A DNA stretch of 57,803 nucleotides. It comes from Anaerolineales bacterium. Its GTDB lineage: Bacteria > Chloroflexota > Anaerolineae > Anaerolineales > DRMV01. The stretch is taken from positions 1-57,803 of the forward strand of contig JALVVL010000009.1 of NCBI GenBank assembly GCA_027023425.1, given 5' to 3'. Shown piece after piece: positions 34,283 through 41,781 of the stretch; position 1 is the first letter of the stretch; the number at the start of each line of letters is the position of its first letter. The notes under the pieces are model-generated. The model saw nothing but the letters and a program-made list of their open reading frames with translations, was not told the origin of the DNA and ran no database searches. A program made the translations under genes and the position numbers.

Positions 34283-34891
34283 ATGAACAAAGGCAAAACT
34301 TTCGGCTGGATAGCCATCTTTTTAGCGGCAGCGGCGCTGATTTTAGCCGGTGGGTTTATGGCCGCAGGGTTGGCAAGCCACAAACTCACCATAGGCGGGG
34401 CGGTGCTCGGCTTCATCCTCTTCGGCGCGCTGCCCGCCCTCGCTCTGGGCGCATTTGGCATTTTCATGCTGGTGAAGGGCAAAGCCGAAGCCAAAGAAAA
34501 AGCCCACGCCGAGCAAATGCAAAAACTGCTGGGCTTGATCCAAAGCCACGGGCAGGTTTCGCTCAGCCAAGTGATGATTGAAATGAAAATGACGCGCCAG
34601 CAGATAACCGAGATGATCTACCAAATGGTCAGCCTCGGCCTGTTCACCGGCTACATTGATTGGGATTCCATGACCTTTTACGCCGCCGAGGCTTCAAAAG
34701 TGGTGAGCAATGTTTGTCCCAACTGCGGCGGCATCCGCGAATTTGTGGGCAAGGGTATTGTAAAATGCCCATACTGCGGCGCGACCATCTTCATCCCCCC
34801 CGATGCCGAAGTGCCCCAAACGCCGGTGAAGCCCCAACCCCCGCCGCAAAATCGGCCAAATCCTCAAGCGGGCACTACAACCGGCAAATAG
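34283..34891 (+). CDS. membrane protein with winged-helix and zinc-ribbon segments
   Basis: 202 residues. Two membrane helices (about 8-28 and 38-62) are followed by a coiled region (KGKAEAKEKAHAEQMQK), a winged-helix-like domain (about 85-130: GQVSLSQVMIEMKMTRQQITEMIYQMVSLGLF), and a zinc ribbon (CPNCGG and CPYCG, about 143-163), ending in a Pro/Gln-rich tail. The arrangement suggests a membrane-tethered DNA- or protein-binding factor. No family name is recognised. It precedes prmC by 46 bases on the same strand. Confidence 0.78.
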   Translation: MNKGKTFGWIAIFLAAAALILAGGFMAAGLASHKLTIGGAVLGFILFGALPALALGAFGIFMLVKGKAEAKEKAHAEQMQKLLGLIQSHGQVSLSQVMIEMKMTRQQITEMIYQMVSLGLFTGYIDWDSMTFYAAEASKVVSNVCPNCGGIREFVGKGIVKCPYCGATIFIPPDAEVPQTPVKPQPPPQNRPNPQAGTTTGK

Positions 34892-34937
34892 GGGAAAGCA
34901 CAAATTACGCGTCCCCAATCTGCGGTTAATTTTCCAA

Positions 34938-35789
34938 ATGCTCACGGTTGCGAATGCCCTCAAACAAGCCTCCAAAGCCGCAGAAGCGCACAGCGAGACC
35001 CCCGCGCTGGATGCGCAAACCCTGCTCGCAGGCATAATGGGTCGGCCGCGCGCTTGGCTCCTTTCCCACCCTGAGGCGCGGCTCACCCCCCGCCAACACC
35101 ACCGCCTCAACCGCGCCTGCACCATGCTCGCGCAAAGCATCCCCCTGCCGTACGTGCTCGGCCGCTGGGAATTTTACGGCCGCGAATTCGCCCTCAGCCC
35201 CGCCGTGCTCATCCCTCGTCCCGAAACCGAAACGCTGGTGGAACGGGCGCTCGCGTGGCTTCGCGCCCATCCAAACCGCCGCCGCACCGCCGACATCGGC
35301 ACCGGAAGCGGCATCATCGCCATCACCTTAGCCGCCGAAATTCCCAACCTGACCTGCACGGCGACCGACATTTCCAAAGCCGCGCTCGGCATTGCCGCGC
35401 TCAACGCCTCCGCGCACGGCGTCGCCGACCGCATCCGCCTGATCCATGCCGACCTGCTTGAAGGCGTGTCCGAAACTTTTGACCTGATTGCGGCAAACCT
35501 GCCCTACATCCCCACCGAGCGGCTGGCTTCGCTGGAGGTTGCCCGCCGCGAGCCCCGCATCGCACTGGACGGCGGCGCGGACGGCTTGGCGCTAATCCGC
35601 CGCCTGCTCATGCAAGCCCAAAGCCGGCTACGGCCGGGCGGAGTCATCATGCTGGAAATTGACGATTCGCACGCCCACAGCGCCTCCGAGGCCGCACGGT
35701 CATTCTTCCCTAACGCCGCCGTCCAAGTCTACAACGACCTCACCTCTCGGCCGCGGGTGCTGGTAGTGCAAAACAACGCCAAGGAGTAA
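34938..35789 (+). CDS. prmC: release factor glutamine methyltransferase
   Basis: 283 residues. The N-terminal helical domain (about 1-75) has PLPYVLGRWEFYGREF and LIPRPETETLVE (about 96), followed by SAM-binding ADIGTGSGIIAITLA (about 117) and the catalytic motif, here ANLPYIP (about 187) instead of the usual NPPY, so the first Pro is Leu. PrmC methylates the GGQ glutamine of RF1/RF2. prfA, the common neighbour, is absent. rsmD starts 5 bases downstream. Confidence 0.9.
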   Translation: MLTVANALKQASKAAEAHSETPALDAQTLLAGIMGRPRAWLLSHPEARLTPRQHHRLNRACTMLAQSIPLPYVLGRWEFYGREFALSPAVLIPRPETETLVERALAWLRAHPNRRRTADIGTGSGIIAITLAAEIPNLTCTATDISKAALGIAALNASAHGVADRIRLIHADLLEGVSETFDLIAANLPYIPTERLASLEVARREPRIALDGGADGLALIRRLLMQAQSRLRPGGVIMLEIDDSHAHSASEAARSFFPNAAVQVYNDLTSRPRVLVVQNNAKE

Positions 35790-35794
35790 AAAAA

Positions 35795-36364
35795 ATGCCG
35801 CGTGTGATCTCCGGAACTGCCAAGGGGCGCAAACTTTACACCGTGCCCGGCGAAGGGACACGGCCGATAACCGACCGCGTGAAAGAAGCGCTTTACGACA
35901 TCCTCGGCGTGGACATTTTTGGCGCGACCATGCTTGATTTGTTCGCCGGAACGGGCGGCGTTGGCATTGAGGCGTTGAGCCGCGGCGCGGATTTTGTCCG
36001 GTTTGTGGAATGGGGCAGGCAGGCGGCTGCAGTGGTGCGCAAAAACCTTGAGCACTGCCGCCTAAACGACCCGCGGCGCACCGAGGTGCTTCAGATGGAC
36101 GCGTTCGCGCTCCTCAAACGCGAGCCCGACCGCGCATTTGACTACGTCTACATCGCCCCGCCGCAATATCACGGGCTTTGGAAAAAAGCCCTGCTGATGC
36201 TGGACGAAAAGCCCGATTGGCTTGCCCCCGACGGCTGGGTGATTGTGCAAATTCACCCGCGGGAATATGAAGCCCTTGACCTGCGTAATTTCGCCGAGAT
36301 TGACCGCCGAGATTACGGCAACACGCGGCTTGTGTTTTACGAACGGATTGCAGAGGGAAAGTAA
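35795..36364 (+). CDS. rsmD: 16S rRNA (guanine-966-N2)-methyltransferase-like
   Basis: 189 residues: RVISGTAKGRKL at the N-terminus, RPITDRVKEALYDIL (about 28) and SAM motif LDLFAGTGGVGIEALSRGA (about 48) are family hallmarks. The catalytic motif reads IAPPQY where DPPY/F is usual, so Asp is replaced by Ala; the Pro-Pro-aromatic part is kept. It methylates G966 of 16S rRNA in other species. Its TAA stop (AAAGTAACGCAAAGG) is part of a family C word found in other spacers. It forms a pair with prmC. Confidence 0.88.
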   Translation: MPRVISGTAKGRKLYTVPGEGTRPITDRVKEALYDILGVDIFGATMLDLFAGTGGVGIEALSRGADFVRFVEWGRQAAAVVRKNLEHCRLNDPRRTEVLQMDAFALLKREPDRAFDYVYIAPPQYHGLWKKALLMLDEKPDWLAPDGWVIVQIHPREYEALDLRNFAEIDRRDYGNTRLVFYERIAEGK

Positions 36365-36770
36365 CGCAAAGGACGCCAAGGATAAAAACCACAGATTACA
36401 CAGATTAGCGCAGATTTTTTTGTGGAATCTGCGGTTTTACAATCCAATCGGTGAAAATCTGTGTAAATCGGTGGATGAAACAAACCACAGATTACACAGA
36501 TTGGCACAGATTTTTTCTGTGTTCTCTGCAAATTTCTGTGTCTTCTGTGGTTTTTTCTTCCTGTGGTTTTTCCTTCAATCGGTGTAAATCTGTCTCAATC
36601 GGTGGATGGGAATTGGCAACTCGGTGCTTCAGCGGCTCACCCGCCTCAACGACTTCACGACGCAACGATTTCACGACGCAACGACTTCACGACGCAACGA
36701 CCTAACGACTCAACGCCCCAATCCCTCAGTACCTCAATCCCTAAATCCTTCTCTCTTTCTGTGTCCTCTA
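36360..36770. repeat. family C block followed by family D and C-rich words
   Basis: About 36360-36620 holds AACGCAAAGGACGCCAAGG, ACCACAGATTACACAGATT and AATCGGTGTAAATCTG words. About 36645-36715 repeats CGACTTCACGACGCAACGA, and 36715-36765 repeats CCCTCAGTACCTCAATCCCT. There is no gene in the 420-base gap to the MFS stop. Confidence 0.85.
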
Positions 36771-36784
36771 TGGTTTCTCTTCAC

Positions 36785-38017
36785 TTACTCTTCCGGCACG
36801 CGCACAAGGGGGAAAATTGCCAAAACCGCCACGCCCAAAATCATCAACCCTGCACCGACCCCAAACGCATCTGCCAGCGCGCCCAAAGCCAATGCGAACG
36901 TGGCGCTCAACAGCGTGGTCAACTGTGATTCCACCGACAACCCCGACGCCATCACCTTGGAGGAAATTTGGTCGCTGATGAACGAAACGTTCATCGGGCG
37001 GCGGAGGTTGTGAAGCACGTAAAACAGCAAAAAGACCAAAATTGCCACCGCATCCCAGCGGAGCCAAGCCGACGCACCCGCGAGCACCAAGAGCGCCGAG
37101 CCGAGCAGAAAACTCACGTTGATAGCGCGCCCAAGGTTTGGAAACCGCTTGCTGAACCTGTCGGCGCTCCGCGAAGCGTAACTCGTGCTCAGGTAGACAA
37201 AAAAGTACACAATGCCGATTACAACCGCACTGCGTTGTTTGCCGCTGTATGCCAGCAGGATAGGCAGTGAAAGAGCAAAAGTTTTGACAATCGGCTGGAG
37301 GTAGTCTTTGGTCGCTTTGTGCAGGGCACTGAAGCCGGAACTGTTCAGGATGGCACGGAGAGCATTTGGATTCTTGAACATCCCCACAAACGACTTCAGC
37401 GTGCTTTTCACCTGCGCTCCGATGGTGGAAAGGCGCACTTGCGCCAACTCACCGTCCAATTCCGGCGGGTAGGTGGCAAGGTTGATGAAATCAAGCACGT
37501 AGGGCACCATCGCCGCCAAAAACATGACGCGGTAGCCACCCGTGTAAAAGGCAATTGCCGCGGCGATCAGCGCGTTTATCGCCGAGCCGAACTGCGAAGC
37601 CGCCCGCGTGCGACCGTAATACGCCACTTTCAGGTGCTGCATGTTGTTCAACTTGAGGTATTCCAGAATGAGCGCCTTGTGGGTGCCGCTCCGAAAAGCC
37701 TCGCCAAAAGCAAAAAGCACCATCGCGGCGGCAAAAGGCCAAAATCCGGCAAAAAGATAAAACACGGCAAACGAAACCAAATAAGAGCCAAACGCCATCA
37801 GCATACTGCGGCGGCGACCGAAAGCGTCGGCAAAAACCCCCGTTGGAATTTCAAGCACGTTTACCGCCACATCGCGCACGGCGTAAAGCGTGCCAATCTG
37901 CAAAAAGGTCAAGCCCGCATCGCGAAAAATCAGGATGAGGAACGGGTCAAAGAAGCGCAGGTTCTTGAGGAACCCGTACAGCGCGAAGCGGGGAAACATG
38001 CGGTCGTGTTTGAACAT
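36785..38017 (-). CDS. MFS transporter
   Basis: 410 residues with about 11-12 hydrophobic segments and the MFS loop motif GVFADAFGRRRSML (about 60), matching the G-x-x-x-D-R/K-x-G-R-R pattern. The N-terminus is cytosolic and basic. Substrate cannot be inferred. It lies 39 bases after tlyA on the same strand; the spacer is a C-rich word repeat, and the start ATG directly follows it with no clear ribosome-binding site. Confidence 0.85.
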   Translation of the reverse strand: MFKHDRMFPRFALYGFLKNLRFFDPFLILIFRDAGLTFLQIGTLYAVRDVAVNVLEIPTGVFADAFGRRRSMLMAFGSYLVSFAVFYLFAGFWPFAAAMVLFAFGEAFRSGTHKALILEYLKLNNMQHLKVAYYGRTRAASQFGSAINALIAAAIAFYTGGYRVMFLAAMVPYVLDFINLATYPPELDGELAQVRLSTIGAQVKSTLKSFVGMFKNPNALRAILNSSGFSALHKATKDYLQPIVKTFALSLPILLAYSGKQRSAVVIGIVYFFVYLSTSYASRSADRFSKRFPNLGRAINVSFLLGSALLVLAGASAWLRWDAVAILVFLLFYVLHNLRRPMNVSFISDQISSKVMASGLSVESQLTTLLSATFALALGALADAFGVGAGLMILGVAVLAIFPLVRVPEE

Positions 38018-38060
38018 TGGGAATTGAGGGATTGAGGAACTGGGGGATTGGGGGGATTAG
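38018..38060. repeat. C-rich word repeat between tlyA and the MFS gene
   Basis: On the minus strand CCCCTAATCCCCCCAATCC, AGTTCCTCAATCCCTCAATTCCC runs from the tlyA stop (TAA included) to the MFS start. Similar words occur at 36715-36765 and 52540-52600. Confidence 0.75.
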
Positions 38061-38845
38061 GGGTGCAGGGCATCCGCGATCATTTCGGCGAGTTTGGGGG
38101 CGGGGAGCGGCTCGGCGGGGTATTTCAGCCATGCGAGGAATTCCACATTGCCTTTTGGGCCTTTGAGCGGCGAGCGGATGAGGCCGCGCACGCCAAAGTC
38201 GCTCTGCTGGGCAAAGCCGAGCACGTCGGCGAGGACGCGGCGGTGAATTTCGGGGTCGCGGATCACGCCTCGCCCGCGCGCCGCCGCCTGCCTACCAGCC
38301 TCAAACTGCGGCTTGATTAGCGTCACTGCTTCGCCGCCATCATTCGTGAACCAGCCGGCGATAACCGGCAAAAGCACTTTGAGCGAAATGAACGACGCGT
38401 CCACCGTGACCAATTCCACCGGCTCGGGCAAATTTTCCACAAAGCGGGCGTTGGTTTCTTCCATTACCACCACCCGCGGGTCATTGCGCAACTTCCAGTG
38501 CAAAATGCCCTTGCCGACGTCAATTGCATAAACCCGCCGCGCCCCAAACTGCAACAGGCAATCGGTGAACCCGCCGGTTGAGGCGCCAACATCAGCGCAT
38601 ATTTTGCCCTGCACGGCAATCGGGAAAGTCTCCAGCGCGGCGAGCAGTTTTTCGCCGCCGCGCGAAACAAACCGCGGCCCGCTCACAACCTCCAGCGCAA
38701 CGTCCGGAGCAAGCCGCACGGAGGGCTTTTCAACCTTTTGCCCAGCCGCCCGCACCTGCCCTGCCATTATCAAGCGCTGCGCCTGCGTTCTGCTTTCGGC
38801 AAGCCCGCGCTCCACCAGCAACACATCGGCTCGTTCTTTTCTCAT
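38057..38845 (-). CDS. tlyA: TlyA family rRNA 2'-O-methyltransferase
   Basis: 262 residues from the ATG at 38845 (MRKERAD). The N-terminal S4 RNA-binding domain (about 1-60: ADVLLVERGLAESRTQAQRL) is followed by an FtsJ-like domain with SAM motif DVGASTGGFTDCLL (about 85) and catalytic Lys/Asp/Lys/Glu positions (Lys in the WKLRND area, Asp in VTVDASFIS, Lys in TLIKPQFEAG). TlyA methylates cytidines in 16S and 23S rRNA and affects capreomycin sensitivity in mycobacteria. The in-frame extension to 38965 is repeat-derived and rejected. The stop is in a C-rich repeat. Confidence 0.9.
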   Translation of the reverse strand: MRKERADVLLVERGLAESRTQAQRLIMAGQVRAAGQKVEKPSVRLAPDVALEVVSGPRFVSRGGEKLLAALETFPIAVQGKICADVGASTGGFTDCLLQFGARRVYAIDVGKGILHWKLRNDPRVVVMEETNARFVENLPEPVELVTVDASFISLKVLLPVIAGWFTNDGGEAVTLIKPQFEAGRQAAARGRGVIRDPEIHRRVLADVLGFAQQSDFGVRGLIRSPLKGPKGNVEFLAWLKYPAEPLPAPKLAEMIADALHP

Positions 38846-38884
38846 TGTTTTCTGCGGAATACGCGCTTTTACATGATTGTATGT

Positions 38885-38960
38885 TTCCACACAGAGAACA
38901 CAGGGAACACGGCGAACACTGAGAACTTTTCTCCTCTGTGCCCTCCGTGTCCTCCATGTA
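38885..38960. repeat. short family C block
   Basis: ACACAGAGAACACAGGGAACACGG and CTCCTCTGTGCCCTCCGTGTCC words lie between ychF and tlyA. They resemble the CTCTGTGTCCTTGG words of other spacers. Confidence 0.65.
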
Positions 38961-38989
38961 AGCAATCATCCGTCAAACAAACGCACCGC

Positions 38990-40054
38990 TCAGACATTGA
39001 ACCTGATGTGCAGAATATCGCCATCCTGCACAATGTAGTTTTTGCCCTCAAGGCGGAGTTTGCCCGCAGCGCGGGCGGCGGACATGCTTCCCAGTTCCAC
39101 CAAGTCGTCGTAGGAAACAACCTCGGCGCGGATAAAGCCCTTCTGCAGGTCGGTGTGGATTACGCCCGCAGCTTCGGGAGCGGTTGCGCCGCGGCGCACC
39201 GTCCACGCGCGCACCTCATCTTCGCCAACCGTGAAGAACGAAATCAGCCCCAGCAGGTCGTAAGAAAGGCGGATGACGCGATTCAAGCCGGGCTCTTCAA
39301 TGCCGTATTCTTGCAAAAAGACAGCAGCGTCTTCGGGCGGCAGTTGCGCAATTTCCATTTCCAGTTCCCCCATGATGGATGTGACGGCGCTCCGCTTGTG
39401 TGGGTATTCATACTGCGGCGGCTCCTGCCCTTCAGCGAGGTTGAACAAAATGAGCAACGGCTTGCGGGAAAGGAAGCCAAAGCCCGCGAGCATCTTTTCC
39501 TCGTCGGGGGTCAAATCCACATCCCGCAGCGGGATCTCAGCCGAAAGGGCTTCGTGCAGGCGCTGGAAGAGGGCGCGTTCACGCTCAATTTGAGCGCGGT
39601 CACGGGCGCTTTTCTTCCATTCTTCCTCCAAGCGCTCCAACTTGCGCTCAACCGCGATGAGGTCGTTGAGCAAAAACTCGGCGTCCATCGCCTCAACATC
39701 GCGGATTGGGTCAACGCTCCCGAGCGGATGCGGCACATTTGGATTTTCAAAACACCGCACCACATGCACCAGCCCGTCCATTTGAGTAAGTTGATTGAGC
39801 AGTGGGCCGGAAATGTTGCCCGAACCCTTGCCTTCCAAACCGGCAATATCGGCGTAGGTAACTTTGGCGTAGATTGTGCGGCGCGGGTGGAACATTTCCG
39901 AGAGGACGTCCACGCGCGGGTCGGGCACGTCCACGACCGCGGTGTGCACCTCAAACCTGCCGCTGCCCATTGTGACAGGGGCATCACCGCGGGTCAGCGC
40001 ATTGAAAACAGTCGTTTTGCCACTTTGGGGAAGTCCGATAATGCCTAAACGCAT
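38990..40054 (-). CDS. ychF: YchF/Obg-like ATPase
   Basis: 354 residues. The P-loop GLPQSGKT (7-14), the DIAGL of G3 (about 70), and the C-terminal TGS-like domain (about 265-350: LISFFTVGEDEVRAWTVRRG, VIHTDLQKGFIRAEVV) mark YchF, a translation- and stress-linked ATPase. The position-9 PQSGKT (commonly PNVGKS) variation is within family range. It is followed by tlyA on the same strand and divergent from tRNA-Leu. Confidence 0.93.
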   Translation of the reverse strand: MRLGIIGLPQSGKTTVFNALTRGDAPVTMGSGRFEVHTAVVDVPDPRVDVLSEMFHPRRTIYAKVTYADIAGLEGKGSGNISGPLLNQLTQMDGLVHVVRCFENPNVPHPLGSVDPIRDVEAMDAEFLLNDLIAVERKLERLEEEWKKSARDRAQIERERALFQRLHEALSAEIPLRDVDLTPDEEKMLAGFGFLSRKPLLILFNLAEGQEPPQYEYPHKRSAVTSIMGELEMEIAQLPPEDAAVFLQEYGIEEPGLNRVIRLSYDLLGLISFFTVGEDEVRAWTVRRGATAPEAAGVIHTDLQKGFIRAEVVSYDDLVELGSMSAARAAGKLRLEGKNYIVQDGDILHIRFNV

Positions 40055-40077
40055 AGTAAATTCTCCGATTGCTTTTC

Positions 40078-40106
40078 TTGACCTATGCTACCAATCCGAT
40101 TATACT
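40078..40106 (+). promoter_or_regulatory. promoter of tRNA-Leu
   Basis: TTGACC (40078-40083) and TATACT (40101-40106) are 17 bases apart, and the tRNA begins 11 bases after the -10 box. Confidence 0.82.
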
Positions 40107-40116
40107 TGAGGTGCGT

Positions 40117-40205
<89 letters not shown>

Positions 40206-40206
40206 A

Positions 40207-40237
40207 AAAGGCGGCTTGAAAGCCGCCTTTTGTGTTT
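40207..40237 (+). terminator. terminator of tRNA-Leu
   Basis: AAGGCGGCT (40208-40216) pairs with AGCCGCCTT around TGAA and is followed by TTGTGTTT. It begins right after the CCA end. Confidence 0.8.
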
Positions 40238-40244
40238 GCCCAAA

Positions 40245-40317
40245 AGCCCCAGGCGGGACTTGAACCCGCGACCTACCACTTAGGAGGCGGTTGCTCTATC
40301 CACTGAGCTACTGGGGC
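40245..40317 (-). tRNA. tRNA-Arg (anticodon CCU)
   Basis: 73 nt on the minus strand: acceptor GCCCCAG pairs with CTGGGGC; the anticodon loop CTCCTAA in an ACCGC/GTGGT stem gives CCT; the T arm has GGTTCAAGTCC. No CCA is encoded, unlike tRNA-Leu next to it. It converges with tRNA-Leu. Confidence 0.94.
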
Positions 40318-40326
40318 ACAGCCAGA

Positions 40327-40357
40327 ATTATAGCATGGCTTTACAGCGAAATGGCAA
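40327..40357 (-). promoter_or_regulatory. promoter of tRNA-Arg
   Basis: TATAAT on the minus strand (40332-40327) lies 9 bases before the tRNA. TTGCCA (40357-40352) is a possible -35 at 19 bases. Confidence 0.6.
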
Positions 40358-40412
40358 CTTGCTAACCTAAAGTTGGAAATTTACGGTTTCACCCCAGCCA
40401 GCCTGCTAAATT

Positions 40413-40443
40413 TTGCTCAAATTTCAAAAGGATGGAGTATAAT
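40413..40443 (+). promoter_or_regulatory. promoter of the PAS-PhnD pair
   Basis: TATAAT (40438-40443) has a possible TTGCTC (40413-40418) at 19 bases. The transcript would carry a leader of about 32 bases with AGGAGGTGA before the ATG. Confidence 0.55.
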
Positions 40444-40481
40444 TTTTACACTTGAAGCGCAAGTAAACAGGAGGTGAGTTC

Positions 40482-40973
40482 ATGGAAGATATGAAACCGG
40501 AACACATTGTAGGAGAGTACAAGGAATACACCCTAACTTACTATGACGGCACTACCCGCAAAGTGCTGGTAACCGATATTGAAACTCCTTATCCTGATGG
40601 AAAATTGATTGTCTCCACCACAGACCTCAACGGGATTATCACCCACGCCAACCAAGCATTTGTAGATATGTCAGGGTACACAAGGGAAGAACTTATAGGC
40701 CAACCACACTACATTTTGCGGCATCCCGATATGCCCAAAGCGGCCTTCCGCGAAATGTGGGAAACGATAAAATCGGGCAAGACGTGGCGCGGGTACATAA
40801 AAAATCTACGCAAAGATGGCGGATATTACCTTGTTTATGCCACCGTAATGCCCAACTTCAAAAACGGCAAAATCGTGGGATACACTTCGGTGCGCCGCAA
40901 ACCGTCGCGGCGTAAAATGGAAGAGGCGCTCCGGCGGTATGCCCGTATGAAAGCAGAGGAGGAAAACTCATGA
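40482..40973 (+). CDS. Aer-like PAS domain protein
   Basis: 163 residues, with a very strong AGGAGGTGA site. The PAS core (about 38-145) contains ISTTDLN-like VSTTDLNGIITHANQAF, GYTREELIGQPHYILRHPDMP and W(R)GYIKNLRKDGGYYLV, closely following the FAD-binding PAS of the energy-taxis receptor Aer, including the RHPDMP motif. A basic helical tail (SRRKMEEALRRYARMK) ends the chain. There is no HAMP, kinase, GGDEF or methyl-accepting domain, so it senses but needs a partner for output. The TGA overlaps the ATG of the next gene (ATGA), so the two are translationally coupled. Confidence 0.88.
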   Translation: MEDMKPEHIVGEYKEYTLTYYDGTTRKVLVTDIETPYPDGKLIVSTTDLNGIITHANQAFVDMSGYTREELIGQPHYILRHPDMPKAAFREMWETIKSGKTWRGYIKNLRKDGGYYLVYATVMPNFKNGKIVGYTSVRRKPSRRKMEEALRRYARMKAEEENS

Positions 40974-41713
40974 GTTTCCAATTCACCGTAAGCCCCGACT
41001 TTCCGCCGACGCGGTTGCCGTCATGGTATCTGTTCAACACTTGGCTGCAAAAAAGCACGGGGCTGTCCATACATTTGGAAATGTTCCCCGACTTTGAAAG
41101 TCAAAGGGAAGCAATAGCGAAAGACAAAATAGACCTTATCTACGCAAACCCGTACGACGCGGCGATGTTGGTGCGCGAAAAAGGGTTTATCCCCTTGGCA
41201 CGCCCCAAAGACAGATTGGACGAAGCCGTGATACTCGCCTCGGCGGATTCCCCCTACACAGAAGTAGAGGAACTAAAAAGCGGCGTACGGGTAGCGGTTA
41301 CAAACGACCCGGCGATAAACCTGCTGGGAATGATGATGCTTGAACCGGCAGAATTGCATTCGGGGAACATTGAAATTATCAAGGTGGATAGTTACCAAGC
41401 CGCCATCCGAAAAGTCCTTCAGGGCGAAGCCGATATAGCCTTTCTACTAAAAAACTCCATGATGCGGCTGAGCAAACTGGTTCAAAGCCAGTTGAAAACT
41501 ATTGTAGAAAGCCAAATTGGAGACTTGTATCACACTTTTTTAGCCTCAACCACGCTTGGGGAACATGCCGAGACGATAAAAAAAGCACTGTTGGACATGC
41601 ACAACTCACCTAAGGGGCGTGAGGTGCTGGAAGGATTGGAAATCCCCGCTTGGGAAGAAATAACGCCGGAAGAAACCGACTTTATGATAAACCTGATAGA
41701 AGCCTTGAAGTAA
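40970..41713 (+). CDS. cytosolic PhnD-like substrate-binding protein
   Basis: 247 residues of the PhnD/periplasmic-binding type II fold (KIDLIYANPYDAAMLVREKGFIPLARP about 50-80; GVRVAVTNDPAINLLG about 104; SYQAAIRKVLQGEADIAFLL about 140). The family normally binds phosphate or phosphonate outside the cell, but here there is no signal peptide or lipobox, and no ABC transporter genes are adjacent. Coupling to the PAS gene by a 4-base overlap suggests the two form a soluble sensory pair. The ligand cannot be read from sequence. A strong bidirectional terminator follows. Confidence 0.82.
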   Translation: MSFQFTVSPDFPPTRLPSWYLFNTWLQKSTGLSIHLEMFPDFESQREAIAKDKIDLIYANPYDAAMLVREKGFIPLARPKDRLDEAVILASADSPYTEVEELKSGVRVAVTNDPAINLLGMMMLEPAELHSGNIEIIKVDSYQAAIRKVLQGEADIAFLLKNSMMRLSKLVQSQLKTIVESQIGDLYHTFLASTTLGEHAETIKKALLDMHNSPKGREVLEGLEIPAWEEITPEETDFMINLIEALK

Positions 41714-41730
41714 AGTTGGCTTGCGTTAAA

Positions 41731-41767
41731 AACAACAAATCCCCCACGAAGGGGGATTTGTTGTTTT
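41731..41767. terminator. bidirectional terminator between the PAS-PhnD pair and the AOR gene
   Basis: AACAACAAATCCCCC and GGGGGATTTGTTGTT are perfect inverted arms around ACGAA, flanked by A-rich and T-rich ends. It serves both convergent transcripts. Confidence 0.9.
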
Positions 41768-41781
41768 GGGCCCAAAAGCCG

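Noticed and set aside
38738-40048. 436-codon plus-strand frame opposite ychF and tlyA
   Set aside because: It is a shadow of ychF, with no motif and no ribosome-binding site.
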